A DNA stretch of 64,000 nt from positions 32,215 to 96,214 of the forward strand of contig NZ_QTQP01000030.1 in NCBI RefSeq assembly GCF_003854275.1, given 5' to 3'. Source of the stretch: Burkholderia sp. Bp8963 (GTDB lineage Bacteria; Pseudomonadota; Gammaproteobacteria; Burkholderiales; Burkholderiaceae). A program made the translations under genes and the position numbers. Of the stretch, positions 52,602-61,419 are shown piece after piece; position 1 is the stretch's first letter; each line of letters begins with the position of its first letter. A model generated the notes under the pieces. The model did not search any database and had not been told where the DNA came from. It saw only the letters and a list, made by a program, of their open reading frames with translations.

Positions 52602-52683
52602 GTCGTGTGTCCTCGAAACGGATCGGAATGCGGGAAAGGCCGGCCGCCACCGTGGCGTGTGGTCACGCGCGGTCGTCATGGCA

Positions 52684-53814
52684 TCAGCCGATGGCGGTGC
52701 GCTTCGTCTTCTCGGGATCGTCGAACGGCAGCAGCGCGGCGGTCGCGCGCGTCTCGATGCTGCCCTTCACGACGAGCGGCGCGCCAGCGTGGGCATGTTC
52801 GACGTCGAGGCGGGCGATCGCGAGCGAGCGCCCCGTCAGCCGCGAGACCATCGCGCACGTGATCACGCCGACCTGTTTGCCGTCGCGCCATAGCGTGTCG
52901 GCAGCCTGCGCGGCCTTCGTGGCCTCGAGCTCGACGCCGAAGATCCGGAACCGCTCCTTGCCAGCCAGCCGGACATGCTCGGCAGCGCCGCAGAATTCGG
53001 TCTTGCCGGGCGACACCGTGAAATCGAGGCCGAGCTCCCACAGCGTGTCGCCTGCGCGTTCGTCGGCAAACGGGTACATCTCGGAGTTGTCGTACGGGTA
53101 GAACAGCAGGGAGCTCTCGACGCGCAGCCAGTCGAGCGCGGTGAACGCGCATGGGACGATGCCCATCGCCCGGCCTTTCTCGAGGATCGCGTCCCAGATC
53201 AGCGGCGCGTCGGCGGCCTTGCAGAAGATCTCGTAGCCGCGCTCGCCGGTGTAGCCGGTACGCGAGATCATCACCGGCCGCCCGAACAGGCGCGTCTGAA
53301 TGTGGTGGAAGTAAGGCAGGTTGCGGATGTCCGGCACGTATTCGGCGAGGAAATCGACCGCGACGGGCCCTTGCAGCGACAGGTCGTGCAGGTCGTCGTC
53401 GAACAGCACGGCGACCTGCCGGCCGTACGCGGAGCGCACGAGGCGCTCGTACCCCGCGCCCGCGCCGTGGACGACCATGAACGCGTTGGGGCCCGTCCGG
53501 TAGACGATGCAGTCGTCGATGAACTTGCCGCGCTCGTCGAGCATCGTCGCGTACACCGACTTGCCCGGATACAGCTTGCCGATGTCGCGCGTCGTCGCCC
53601 AGTTCAGCAGGCTTTCGGCGTGCGGGCCGACGTAGTGCACCTTCTTCAGCCCCGATACGTCCATCAGGCCGGCGCGGGTGCGAATGGCCTCGTGGTGGTC
53701 GGCGAGGTCGGTCGAATAGGTCCATGCGGTGCCCATGCCGTTCCAGTCCTCGAGATTCGAGCCGAGTGCGCGATGCCGGTCCGCCAGGGCGGAGATGCGC
53801 CAGGAGTTCGCCAT
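52684..53814 (-). CDS. GcvT-family THF-dependent aminomethyl transferase of the dimethylamine system
   Basis: 376 residues from ATG 53814 (GGAG 10 nt upstream). GCV_T fold: HHEAIRTRAGLMDVSGLKKVHYVG, GYTGERGYEIFC, DWLRVESSLLFYPYD, then a GCV_T_C barrel. It presumably accepts the C1 unit released by dimethylamine oxidation onto tetrahydrofolate. The gene sits between purU and the heme-type demethylase gene. In sequenced methylamine users an equivalent gene belongs to the dmm cluster. I leave the letter open because I am not sure of the published lettering. Confidence 0.88.
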   Translation of the reverse strand: MANSWRISALADRHRALGSNLEDWNGMGTAWTYSTDLADHHEAIRTRAGLMDVSGLKKVHYVGPHAESLLNWATTRDIGKLYPGKSVYATMLDERGKFIDDCIVYRTGPNAFMVVHGAGAGYERLVRSAYGRQVAVLFDDDLHDLSLQGPVAVDFLAEYVPDIRNLPYFHHIQTRLFGRPVMISRTGYTGERGYEIFCKAADAPLIWDAILEKGRAMGIVPCAFTALDWLRVESSLLFYPYDNSEMYPFADERAGDTLWELGLDFTVSPGKTEFCGAAEHVRLAGKERFRIFGVELEATKAAQAADTLWRDGKQVGVITCAMVSRLTGRSLAIARLDVEHAHAGAPLVVKGSIETRATAALLPFDDPEKTKRTAIG

Positions 53815-53864
53815 CTTGAATGCTCCATACGAAAGTGAAGGTCGATCACGAAAAAAGCGCCGGG

Positions 53865-54881
53865 TCAGGCGTCGACGTCGAACTGGCTGAGCCACTCGAC
53901 GAGCGTGTGCCGGTAGCGGGACATGCCCTTGTATTCGGCGATCGGCTCGGGCAGGTCGCGCAGCACGCGGTGCAGCCGGCGCGCCCAGACCGGATTGCCG
54001 ACGAGGTCGGCCATGCTGCAGAGGTAGGTGCGGATGCCGAACATCAGCGCGTTGCTGCGCGGCAGCCGCGCCATCAATTGCAGCTCGACGCGCAGATGCA
54101 CAGCCTCGCCGACGTTGTCGGGCGTCACGCGCCCGCGGTCCGCGCCCCACAGGTGATAGGTTTCGGGCGACGTGTCGAGGCGCGGATGGATGGTCAGCGT
54201 CCAGTTCAGGCGGCGCACGGGTTGCCCGACCTGCACGGCGAGCAGGTATTTCAGCGCGCGGTCGAATACGCCCGCCTGGTGCGCGAGCGGCACCGGCGCA
54301 TGCCATTGCCTGAAGCTCATCCCGGCATCGAATGCGAGCGACCAGTCGGCCGGGCCCGTGACGACGCCGGCGTCCATGTACAGGTCGCCGTCGCGCTGGT
54401 CGAGCAGCGCGATGTCGCCTTGCGTCTGCCGCATGATGTATTCCAGCGGGCCGTACGGCAGCGTGCGCGCGTCGCCGAACACGAAGGTCTGTTCGAGGTC
54501 GAGCGCGCGGTTTTGCCATCGCCAGCGATCGTCGTCGCGCTCGAGCGCGAACCACTCCGGATAGTCGTGCGCCAGATGCGTCATGACCAACTCCAGCGTG
54601 TCCCACGACGCGGTCTCCATGTGCGGCATCACGATCGCACGGCGCGGCTCGGCGTCGAGCACGCGCGCACGTTCGGCGATCTCGGAACGGTAGTGCTCGT
54701 CGATGTCGAAGCAGTGCGCGTAGACCGAGCCGGGATCGCGCGGCGTCGCGGGTTCGAGGTTGACCGAATACATGTACCGGTCCTCGGCGAACGGAAACGG
54801 AAAGCGCGCGATCGCCGCCGGGCTGTTGCGGAACGAGAAGTCGTCGCGATACGTCTGCGCGGGCTTGATGAATACGCTCAT
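53865..54881 (-). CDS. DUF3445 heme-dependent oxidative N-demethylase, dimethylamine monooxygenase component
   Basis: 338 residues, DUF3445/HODM family throughout: YSVNLEPATPRDPGSVYAHCF, DYPEWFALERDDDRWRWQNRALD, FRQWHAPVPLAH, LNWTLTIHPRLDTSPETYHLWG, LRVELQLMARLPRSNALMFGIRTYL. Family members bind heme and, with a reductase, oxidise secondary amines to the primary amine plus formaldehyde. It lies 10 bp after the reductase gene and is the catalytic subunit of the predicted dimethylamine monooxygenase. Confidence 0.88.
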   Translation of the reverse strand: MSVFIKPAQTYRDDFSFRNSPAAIARFPFPFAEDRYMYSVNLEPATPRDPGSVYAHCFDIDEHYRSEIAERARVLDAEPRRAIVMPHMETASWDTLELVMTHLAHDYPEWFALERDDDRWRWQNRALDLEQTFVFGDARTLPYGPLEYIMRQTQGDIALLDQRDGDLYMDAGVVTGPADWSLAFDAGMSFRQWHAPVPLAHQAGVFDRALKYLLAVQVGQPVRRLNWTLTIHPRLDTSPETYHLWGADRGRVTPDNVGEAVHLRVELQLMARLPRSNALMFGIRTYLCSMADLVGNPVWARRLHRVLRDLPEPIAEYKGMSRYRHTLVEWLSQFDVDA

Positions 54882-54891
54882 GACACGGGTC

Positions 54892-55827
54892 TCACAGGTC
54901 GAGGGTCAATGCGCCGCCGCACGCGCGCGACACGCAGGGCATCAGATGGGTCGCGCGCGCGTCGGCGTCGAGGAACGCGTCGCGATGCTCGACCGCGCCG
55001 TCGAGATAGCGCGTCGCGCACTGGCCGCATGCGCCGCCGCGGCACAGATTGGGCACGTCGATGCCGGCCGATTCGAGTGCCTCCAGCAGGCTCTGGTCGG
55101 CACCGACCGCGATGCGGCGGCCGCTGCGCCGCAGCTCGGCCGTGAACGGCTGGCCCGGCGCCGGCGCCACGAAGGCTTCCCAGTGCACGCGGCCGGCAGG
55201 CCAGCCGAGCGCGGCGGCCGCGTCGCGCACCGCGCGCAGCAGGCGTTCGGGGCCACACACATAGACGTGCGTGCCAAGCGGCTGCCTCTCGAGCATCGCG
55301 ATCGCATCGAAGCGGGCCTGCACGCCGTCATAGCCGTGAAAGCGCGCGCCGAGCCGCGCGTCGAGTGCCGCGCGATAGGCATCCGTCTGGCCCATGCGGT
55401 ACGCATAGTGCAACTCGAGGCTCGCTTGCCGGCGTTCCAGCTCCGCGAGATGCGCGATGAACGGCGTGATGCCGATGCCGCCCGCGACGAGAACGTGATG
55501 GCGCGCAGTGGCGTTCAATGCGAACAGGTTCGCCGGAGCAGTGATGCGCAAGCGCGCGCCGGGGTCCAGACGGTCGTGCACGAATGCGGAGCCACCGCGT
55601 GACGACGCCTGCCGCCGGACCGCGATCCGATAGACATTCCGTTCGGCCGGATCGCCCGCCAGCGAGTAGGCGTTGCGATAGGTGCGGGCGCCATCGTTCA
55701 GCACGACCTGCACGTGGCTGCCGGACGAGAAGACCGGAAGGGCGCCGTCGACCGCCGTCAGCGCCAGTTCGCGCACGACGGGCGTGAGCATGCGGGCCTC
55801 GGCCACGCGAACGTCGAGCAGGCTCAT
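54892..55827 (-). CDS. PDR/VanB-type ferredoxin reductase of the dimethylamine monooxygenase
   Basis: 311 residues. FMN-binding domain (RTYRNAYSLAGDPAERNVYRIAV), NAD-binding domain (HHVLVAGGIGITPFIAHLAEL, VYVCGPERLLRAV), and a C-terminal 2Fe-2S domain with CRGGACGQCATRYLDG and a distal Cys in HLMPCVSRA. It feeds NAD(P)H electrons to the heme oxygenase component encoded next. It overlaps the preceding gene by ATGA. Confidence 0.92.
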   Translation of the reverse strand: MSLLDVRVAEARMLTPVVRELALTAVDGALPVFSSGSHVQVVLNDGARTYRNAYSLAGDPAERNVYRIAVRRQASSRGGSAFVHDRLDPGARLRITAPANLFALNATARHHVLVAGGIGITPFIAHLAELERRQASLELHYAYRMGQTDAYRAALDARLGARFHGYDGVQARFDAIAMLERQPLGTHVYVCGPERLLRAVRDAAAALGWPAGRVHWEAFVAPAPGQPFTAELRRSGRRIAVGADQSLLEALESAGIDVPNLCRGGACGQCATRYLDGAVEHRDAFLDADARATHLMPCVSRACGGALTLDL

Positions 55828-56510
55828 GCTTGGTCTCCCGCGTAGGGCCGGTCGGCATCCGCGCAGACGCCGAGATAGGCGCCGAGCCGCGCGGAGAAAT
55901 GCTGGCGGACACTCAGGCGGACATCGCATGACGGGCAGGTGACCTCGTCGCGTGCATCGTGCCCGTCATGCGCATGCGAGGTCCCGCAATGCACGCAGTA
56001 CACGGTGCGCCGCATGCCGGACACGGTCGCGACCACCTCGTCCGGCCGCATGCCGGCCGCCTGCGCGACGCGCCGGATCTGCCACACGAACGCCTCGTCG
56101 CCACACACATACAGACGCACGCCGACGGCGCTTTCATTCAGCCTGCGGCATACGTCGTCCTCGAGCGCGTCGAGTGATGCGTGGAACACGGTCGGCAGGC
56201 CGGTTGCCTGCAGATTGCCGAGCGTGACGAGCAGCGCGGCGCCCGGCAGCCCGGCGAGGCCATCGACGAGCGCACGCACCGCGTCGAGCGCCTTGCCTTG
56301 CGCGACCACGATATGCGAGCGGGCGACGGAGCAGGGCTGCAACGGCGCGTATTGCGGTAGGCTCGGCGGCACGAACGGCGTGTGCGCCGCTTGTGGTTCG
56401 CGCGTTCGGCTACTGGTTGCGAGCGGTTCAATTGAGTGCATCGATCGACTCCCAAAATGGGGCGTTTGCATCACGAATGGGCGTACGCCCGGCGACAGTC
56501 GCTGCGTCAT
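55824..56510 (-). CDS. dmmA: Dimethylamine monooxygenase small subunit, DmmA-like
   Basis: 228 residues from ATG 56510 (AGGAA upstream), the first gene of the minus-strand operon. The middle resembles the NAD-domain core of ferredoxin reductases (LVTLGNLQATGLPTVF, VRLYVCGDEAFVWQIRRVAQAAGM) without the nucleotide loop. The C-terminus carries a zinc-ribbon-like Cys set CVHCGTSH...CPSCDVRL. This combination fits the DmmA-type family; the letter is from memory of family naming and less certain than the assignment to the dimethylamine system. The first 45 residues look disordered. Confidence 0.75.
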   Translation of the reverse strand: MTQRLSPGVRPFVMQTPHFGSRSMHSIEPLATSSRTREPQAAHTPFVPPSLPQYAPLQPCSVARSHIVVAQGKALDAVRALVDGLAGLPGAALLVTLGNLQATGLPTVFHASLDALEDDVCRRLNESAVGVRLYVCGDEAFVWQIRRVAQAAGMRPDEVVATVSGMRRTVYCVHCGTSHAHDGHDARDEVTCPSCDVRLSVRQHFSARLGAYLGVCADADRPYAGDQA

Positions 56511-56570
56511 GTTGCGTTCCTGCTGTTCAACATAGTTTCTTGCCAGTAATTGCCGTTCAATCCTGAAGAG

Positions 56571-56590
56571 GAGGTATGACCTAAGAGGTA
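56571..56590. promoter_or_regulatory. Direct repeat GAGGTA in the divergent regulator/amine-operon gap
   Basis: GAGGTA at 56571-56576 and 56585-56590, 14 bp apart. On the minus strand these are TACCTC heptamer-like boxes similar to NarL-type half-sites. They lie between dmmA (minus) and the histidine kinase (plus), where the adjacent NarL-type response regulator would be expected to bind. Inference from position and pattern only. Confidence 0.4.
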
Positions 56591-56621
56591 GCGCACACGA
56601 AAGCGCCGAGAGGCATGGAAC

Positions 56622-57755
56622 TTGCGTCGTATTTCGATCCTGGTTTGCCTGCACCGAACGATCGTGACTCCCGACGACAGCCTGACCGACAGATGCATGC
56701 CGCCCTCGGGCGGCGCGTCGTTGCCGACGCGCTTTCGCGATGCGCTGCTCGCGTTGCTGACTGGATGCGTCACCGGTGCGCCGCGCCACGCTGTGTTTCA
56801 TGCGTTCTATACGGGGCTCGCGCGCGAACTGCCGGACGCACGCGTCGTGCTCGCGCTCGATGGCGCCGCGGGCTACGAATCCACGCCGGACACGCTGGTG
56901 CGATGCACGCAGGGGCATCGCTGCAAGCTCAGGCACGCGGCAAGCGACGGTGCGTGCGAGCTGTGTCCGGACTGCGTTGGGACCGGCCACGGGCGCGCGG
57001 TGCGTGCGATCGGCGACGCGGTGCTGGTGCTGGACATCGCATTGCCGGCCGAGCCGACGCTGCTAGCGGACCTCGACGTCATCGCGGGCACGATCCGCGC
57101 GGCGCTGACGCGTCGCGAGCCGGCCGATGCGCACGGGCCAGACTCCGCGAACCCGTCGGAGGCATTGACACGCGAGTTGCACGACTCGGTCGCGCAGCAG
57201 CTGGGCTTCATGTCGTTTCTGGTGGCTCGCCTGCAGCAGCAGGACGTCACCGGCAATCCGCTGCTGACCGAACTGCGCACGATGACGACGCGCCTGCAGC
57301 GCCAGGTGCGCGAGCTCATCACCAGCGCGCGGCTCACGCTCGACGGACGCTCGCTGCAGCAGGCGCTGGCCGATTCGGTCGCGGAGTTCTCGCGCCGGTG
57401 CGATGTCGTGTTCGAGCTCGACAATCGCGTGCCCGACCTGCGGGTCGATCCGCGCATCGCGCTGCATATCCTGCAAATCGTGCGCGAGGCGCTGTCGAAC
57501 GTCGTGCGTCATGCGCAGGCGGGGCATGCGTGGATCGCGCTACGGACCGACCGCGAAGGTTTGCAGGTCTCCGTCGTCGACGACGGAATCGGGCTCGGCG
57601 AGGGAGCGACCGACGTGAATCACTATGGCCTCGACATCCTGCGCGAACGCGCGGCGGCGATCGGCGGGCGCATCGCGATCGAGCGCGGCGCGTTCGGCGG
57701 GACGAGCGTGGCGCTGTTCGTGCCGGAAGGCGCGATATTCGGAGAAACGATCTGA
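56622..57755 (+). CDS. NarX/DegS-type histidine kinase with cysteine cluster
   Basis: 377 residues from TTG 56622; GTG 56664 and ATG 56697 are alternatives. No membrane helix is visible. An N-terminal GAF-like sensor region contains C95, C101, C112, C115 and C118 (CTQGHRCKL, CELCPDC), reminiscent of NreB-type Fe-S oxygen sensors. HisKA_3 has the phospho-acceptor His187 in TRELHDSVAQQLGFM. The HATPase domain shows EALSNVVRHAQAG and VVDDGIGL. It is divergent from the amine operon and coupled to the response-regulator gene (TGATG). Confidence 0.92.
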   Translation: MRRISILVCLHRTIVTPDDSLTDRCMPPSGGASLPTRFRDALLALLTGCVTGAPRHAVFHAFYTGLARELPDARVVLALDGAAGYESTPDTLVRCTQGHRCKLRHAASDGACELCPDCVGTGHGRAVRAIGDAVLVLDIALPAEPTLLADLDVIAGTIRAALTRREPADAHGPDSANPSEALTRELHDSVAQQLGFMSFLVARLQQQDVTGNPLLTELRTMTTRLQRQVRELITSARLTLDGRSLQQALADSVAEFSRRCDVVFELDNRVPDLRVDPRIALHILQIVREALSNVVRHAQAGHAWIALRTDREGLQVSVVDDGIGLGEGATDVNHYGLDILRERAAAIGGRIAIERGAFGGTSVALFVPEGAIFGETI

Positions 57756-58408
57756 TGGAACCGACGACGCTGCTGTTGATCGACGACCACCCGCTGTTTC
57801 GCCGCGGCGTGGCCGAATTTTTCAGTGCGACCGGGGAATTTCGCGTGGTCGGCGAATCGTCGAACGGCGCACAGGGGATTTCGCTCGTGGGCATGCTGCG
57901 GCCTGAGCTGGTGCTGATCGACCTGCACATGCCGGGGCTCGGCGGGCTCCAGGTGCTCGACGGCCTCAGGCGCAAGGAAGCCGATTGCGTGAAGGTGCTG
58001 CTGACGGCATCGATGGATCGCGAGGAGCTGCGCGCGGCGGTGCGGCTCGGCGCCGACGGCTACGTGCTGAAGGATTCGGAGCCGCAAGCGCTGCTCGCCT
58101 ACGTGCGCAGTTGCATGCGGGGGCTCGTGGTGCTCGACGACGAGCTCGCCGACGAAGACGGCGTCGCGGTGGCGCATGCCGACGCACGGCCGGCCGACCT
58201 GACCGCACGCGAAACGCAGACGCTGACGCTCATCGCCGACGGCATGAGCAACAAGCAGATCGCGCGCGTGCTCGGCATCAGCGAGGGCACGGTGAAGGTC
58301 TACGTGAAGAACCTGCTGCGGAAACTGGACGCGCGAACGCGGCTCGAGCTGGCGGCATCGGTGCACCGGCGCGCGATCGGCGCGTCGAACCGCGAACGGG
58401 CGGCGTGA
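57755..58408 (+). CDS. NarL/FixJ-type response regulator
   Basis: 217 residues. Receiver domain with acidic pocket D10-D11 (LLIDDHPLF), phospho-acceptor D56 (LVLIDLHMPGLGG), and Lys in ADGYVLKDSEP. A C-terminal LuxR helix-turn-helix follows: LTARETQTLTLIADG, SNKQIARVLGISEGTVKVYVKNLLRKL. It is activated by the adjacent kinase and is the probable activator of the divergent dmm-tmm-tdm operon. It overlaps the next gene by TGATG. Confidence 0.95.
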   Translation: MEPTTLLLIDDHPLFRRGVAEFFSATGEFRVVGESSNGAQGISLVGMLRPELVLIDLHMPGLGGLQVLDGLRRKEADCVKVLLTASMDREELRAAVRLGADGYVLKDSEPQALLAYVRSCMRGLVVLDDELADEDGVAVAHADARPADLTARETQTLTLIADGMSNKQIARVLGISEGTVKVYVKNLLRKLDARTRLELAASVHRRAIGASNRERAA

Positions 58409-59169
58409 TGACCGACGACACGCTCGTGACGCACCGATTGGGCAGCGCGTTCGACGCGGACGATTGCCCGCTCGCGCTGCTGAAGCTCGACGGCGCGGGA
58501 CGGATCGCCGCCTTCAACGTCGCGTGGACCGACGCGATGGAAAGGCCCGCGGCCGGCCGGTGCTTCATCGACTACGTGCATCCGGAAGACCGGGACATCT
58601 GGATCGGCATGCTGCAGCGTTCGTTGGCGATCTCGCGCGGCGGGGTCCGCGAGCGTCTGCGCTGCGTGCGCCCGGATGGCGAACTGCGCTGGTTCGAGGT
58701 TTCGTTGAAAAGAAATGCCGACGGATCATCCGTCGCGCTGTCCGACGTGACGCTCGACCGGCGGCGCGAGACGGCGACGCAGGCTCACCTGAGAAGCGTC
58801 GAGGGGCTGGTCGACAGCATTCCCGGCCTCGTCTACCGTGGCCGCAACAACCGGCTGTGGACGATGGAGTACGTGAGTGCCGGATGCGAGGGATTGACCG
58901 GCTATCCGCGACAGTGGTTTCTCGACGGGCACGCGCATGCGTTCGGGCAACTCATCGTGCCCGACGATACCGATTACGTGTGGATGGGCGTTCAGCAGGC
59001 GTTGGCGGTGCGCGGCGTATTCGATCTGCAGTATCGGATCCGGTGCGCCGACGGACGGATCAAGCCGGTGTGGGAAACCGGCGTCGGGATCTATTCGGCA
59101 AGCGGCGAGGTGCTGGGTGTCGAGGGCGCGATCTTCGAAGCGCGGCCTGGCGATCGACCTGGCGTCTGA
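58408..59169 (+). CDS. PAS-domain protein without output domain
   Basis: 253 residues with two PAS folds. The first is about residues 15-120 (LALLKLDGAGRIAAFNVAWTDAM, YVHPEDRDIWIGML, VRPDGELRWFEVSLKRN). The second is about 130-245 (LVDSIPGLVYRGRNNRLW, YVSAGCEGLTGYP, DGRIKPVWETGVGIYSASGEVLG), resembling PAS_3/PAC. No kinase, GGDEF, EAL or DNA-binding domain follows. It is the third gene of the two-component operon and may be an accessory sensor for the kinase (inference). Confidence 0.85.
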   Translation: MTDDTLVTHRLGSAFDADDCPLALLKLDGAGRIAAFNVAWTDAMERPAAGRCFIDYVHPEDRDIWIGMLQRSLAISRGGVRERLRCVRPDGELRWFEVSLKRNADGSSVALSDVTLDRRRETATQAHLRSVEGLVDSIPGLVYRGRNNRLWTMEYVSAGCEGLTGYPRQWFLDGHAHAFGQLIVPDDTDYVWMGVQQALAVRGVFDLQYRIRCADGRIKPVWETGVGIYSASGEVLGVEGAIFEARPGDRPGV

Positions 59170-59188
59170 GTCGGCCGCACGCTCGCGC

Positions 59189-59212
59189 GGCGGGCGGCGG
59201 GCGGCGGGCGGC
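59189..59212 (+). repeat. Tandem heptamer GGCGGGC, about 3.4 copies
   Basis: GGCGGGC repeats at 59189, 59196 and 59203 followed by GGC. It lies just after the PAS gene stop. G-runs could form a G-quadruplex on the plus strand. Probably a slippage-prone spacer; no function is evident. Confidence 0.85.
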
Positions 59213-59234
59213 GTCGCGCGCGGAATGCCTGAGA

Positions 59235-59269
59235 GAAAACGCGACGCCCGGCCGCGAATCGGGCGTCGC
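59235..59269 (-). terminator. Rho-independent terminator of the APC permease gene
   Basis: A perfect 10-bp stem GCGACGCCCG (59241-59250) / CGGGCGTCGC (59260-59269) with a 9-nt loop. On the minus strand it is followed by GTTTTCT (59240-59234). It is about 30 bp past the permease stop codon. It may also stop transcripts from the PAS gene on the other strand, though the plus-strand T-tract is poor. Confidence 0.82.
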
Positions 59270-59297
59270 TTCAAGCTGCGCGCGACCGCGATCGCGC

Positions 59298-60986
59298 TTA
59301 CGGCGCGATCCAGTGCGTCGCGATGACGACCGCCACGCCGAGCAGCAGCGTCAGGTACGGCAGGTAGCCCGCCTTGCGCGGCTGTTCGCCGCCGGACAGC
59401 GCCATGTCGTCCAGCATCTGGTCCGGGAAGCGGCCCTTGTCGGTCACGTAGTGCCGCCAGACGAACACCGGCAGGATCAGCGCGGCGAACACGAGGCCCG
59501 AGACCAGCGTGCCCTTGCCCCAAACATCGGCGCCGAATCCCATCAGCGCGAGGTTGACGAACGACAGCAGCGCGCCGAGCGCGAGCAGCCAGCGCGGCGC
59601 CCGGAACGGGCGTGTCCAGTTCGCCCGGTCGAGGCGGTGGATCCAGGCCGCGTTCAGGTTGAGGAAGTTGAAGATGATGTACCCGACGTTCGACATCGCG
59701 AGCACGACGGTGTAGTCGGACATCAGCAGCAGAAACAGGTTGAAGCCGAGATCGGTCCACATCGCGCGGGTCGGCGCGCCGTTCTCGTTCACGTGCGACA
59801 GGTATTTCGGCAGCCAGCCGTCGACCGATGCCTGGTACAGCGTGCGCGACGATCCGGCCATCGACGTCATGATCGCGAGCACCAGCGCGAACACCAGCAT
59901 CGGTTTCAGGATGTACTCGCCCCAGTTGCCGACGTGGACGATCTGCGTCATCGCTTCGGCGACGCCCATGCCGCTGAAGATGCCCGGCGACAGCACGCCG
60001 TCGTACACCGCGGCCTGCGTGACGTTGCCGGCCGCATCCTTCACTTCGGGCGTGACGAGCTGGCCGAGGCCCAGCGCGCCCTGGAACGCGAGCGGGACCA
60101 TCGTGAAGAACACGAGGCACAGCAGGCCGGAATAGACGATGGCCTTCACCGTGTCGCGGCGCGGATCGCGAAACTCGCGCGTGTAGCAGACTGCCGTCTC
60201 GAAGCCGTAGGTCGACCAGGCGGCGATGAAGAGGCCGCCCGCCATCAGCTGCAGGCCCGCAAGATTCCACGTGCCGTCGATCACGCGGCCGGCTGCGTCC
60301 TTCGCGAGCGGGTAGAGCGGCAGCAAGTGCGACTTGGGCAGGTCGCCGCTCAGGATCGGATACAGGCCGACGAGCAGCAACGGCAGCAGCGCGGCGATCG
60401 CGAGAATCATCTGGAGCTTCGCGGCCTGCAGGATCCCGCGATGCTGGACCGCGAAGGTGGTGAGCAGGATGATCGCGCCGATCACGAAGGTTGCGTTGAT
60501 ACGCAGCGACAGGCCGCTCGCGAGCCAGCCGAGATCGAACAGCGTGATCTGCCAGGTGTTGATCGCGGCCGTCGCCGGGAACAGCATGTTCAGCACGTAG
60601 CCCGCGCCCATGCCCGAGCCGATCGCAAGCACCGGCGACCACGCGAACCAGTTGCACCACACGGATAGCGGGGCGAGCAGCTTGCTGTACCGCACCCACG
60701 CGATCGCGCCGTAGACCGATGCACCGCCCGACTTGTGCGGAAAGAGTCCTGCAATCTCCGCGTAAGAAAACGCCTGGACGAAACCGAACATGATCGAGAT
60801 CATCCATACGATCCACGATGGCTTGCCGACGGTGGCCGCGATGGAGCCGATCGAGAAGAGCACGAGCGCGGGCACGCCGCTCGCGACCCAGAAGGCGCCG
60901 GTCCAGCTGATCTTGCGCTGAAGTCCGGCCGTATCGGCATGCGCGGCGGGGAAATCCGCCTGTGCGCTGTCAGGGAGGGAACTCAT
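59298..60986 (-). CDS. APC-family amino acid/amine permease
   Basis: 562 residues from ATG 60986 (GGAG 7 nt upstream). About twelve to fourteen membrane helices with the APC opening ISWTGAFWVASGVPALVLFSIGSIAATVG, then FVQAFSYAEIAGLFPHKSGGASVYGAIAW and LIAAWSTYGFETAVCYTREFRDP. It imports an amino acid, amine or related cation at the inner membrane. Its place between the amine regulators and the glutamine-synthetase-like gene suggests a methylated amine or glutamate derivative, but this is inference. Confidence 0.9.
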   Translation of the reverse strand: MSSLPDSAQADFPAAHADTAGLQRKISWTGAFWVASGVPALVLFSIGSIAATVGKPSWIVWMISIMFGFVQAFSYAEIAGLFPHKSGGASVYGAIAWVRYSKLLAPLSVWCNWFAWSPVLAIGSGMGAGYVLNMLFPATAAINTWQITLFDLGWLASGLSLRINATFVIGAIILLTTFAVQHRGILQAAKLQMILAIAALLPLLLVGLYPILSGDLPKSHLLPLYPLAKDAAGRVIDGTWNLAGLQLMAGGLFIAAWSTYGFETAVCYTREFRDPRRDTVKAIVYSGLLCLVFFTMVPLAFQGALGLGQLVTPEVKDAAGNVTQAAVYDGVLSPGIFSGMGVAEAMTQIVHVGNWGEYILKPMLVFALVLAIMTSMAGSSRTLYQASVDGWLPKYLSHVNENGAPTRAMWTDLGFNLFLLLMSDYTVVLAMSNVGYIIFNFLNLNAAWIHRLDRANWTRPFRAPRWLLALGALLSFVNLALMGFGADVWGKGTLVSGLVFAALILPVFVWRHYVTDKGRFPDQMLDDMALSGGEQPRKAGYLPYLTLLLGVAVVIATHWIAP

Positions 60987-61267
60987 CGGGATCTCCGTCA
61001 AGTCGGGTTGAGTACGATGCGATCAACGATCGTCGGCCAATAACGCGCCAGCAACTCTCATGAAGAGGTACTCCTTCGGAGAGAGAGTCGGCAGGACGCA
61101 GCGACGGAGGCGAGATGTCAGCGCGCGATGCGGCGCATGCGCGGACCTTGCACATGTGCAGACGAAGCGGCGCGCGCTTGGTTTGGTCGACGAAGAAAAT
61201 GAATCGAGGAGCGTGGCGGGTGATGCATGGCGCGCGAGCCTGCGAAACGTTCGTCGCCTACGCGCCA

Positions 61268-61410
61268 TCACATGTTCGGATAATTCGGCCCGCCACCGCC
61301 TTCCGGCGTGACCCACACGATGTTCTGCGTCGGGTCCTTGATGCCGCAGGTCTTGCAGTGCACGCAGTTCTGCGCGTTGATCTGCAAGCGGTCTTCGTTG
61401 CAGTCGTCGC
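61268..61410 (-). pseudogene. ETF-ubiquinone oxidoreductase, C-terminal fragment
   Basis: Reading the minus strand to the TGA at 61268 gives EDRLQINAQNCVHCKTC, then GIKDPTQNIVWVTPEGG and the end GGPNYPNM. This is the conserved 4Fe-4S C-terminus of ETF-QO. The remaining 500 residues are absent: upstream the sequence passes into a LysR fragment on the opposite strand. It is a non-functional relic. Confidence 0.85.
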
Positions 61411-61419
61411 GCGCAGCCA

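Noticed and set aside
53820..55145. A 441-codon plus-strand frame opposite the DUF3445 and reductase genes
   Set aside because: It is antisense and of biased composition only. The minus-strand proteins carry clear motifs.
56576..56584. AGGAGG followed by ATG ACC TAA, which looks like a start-stop leader
   Set aside because: The Shine-Dalgarno to ATG distance is a single base, too short for initiation. The sequence is better explained as part of the GAGGTA repeat.
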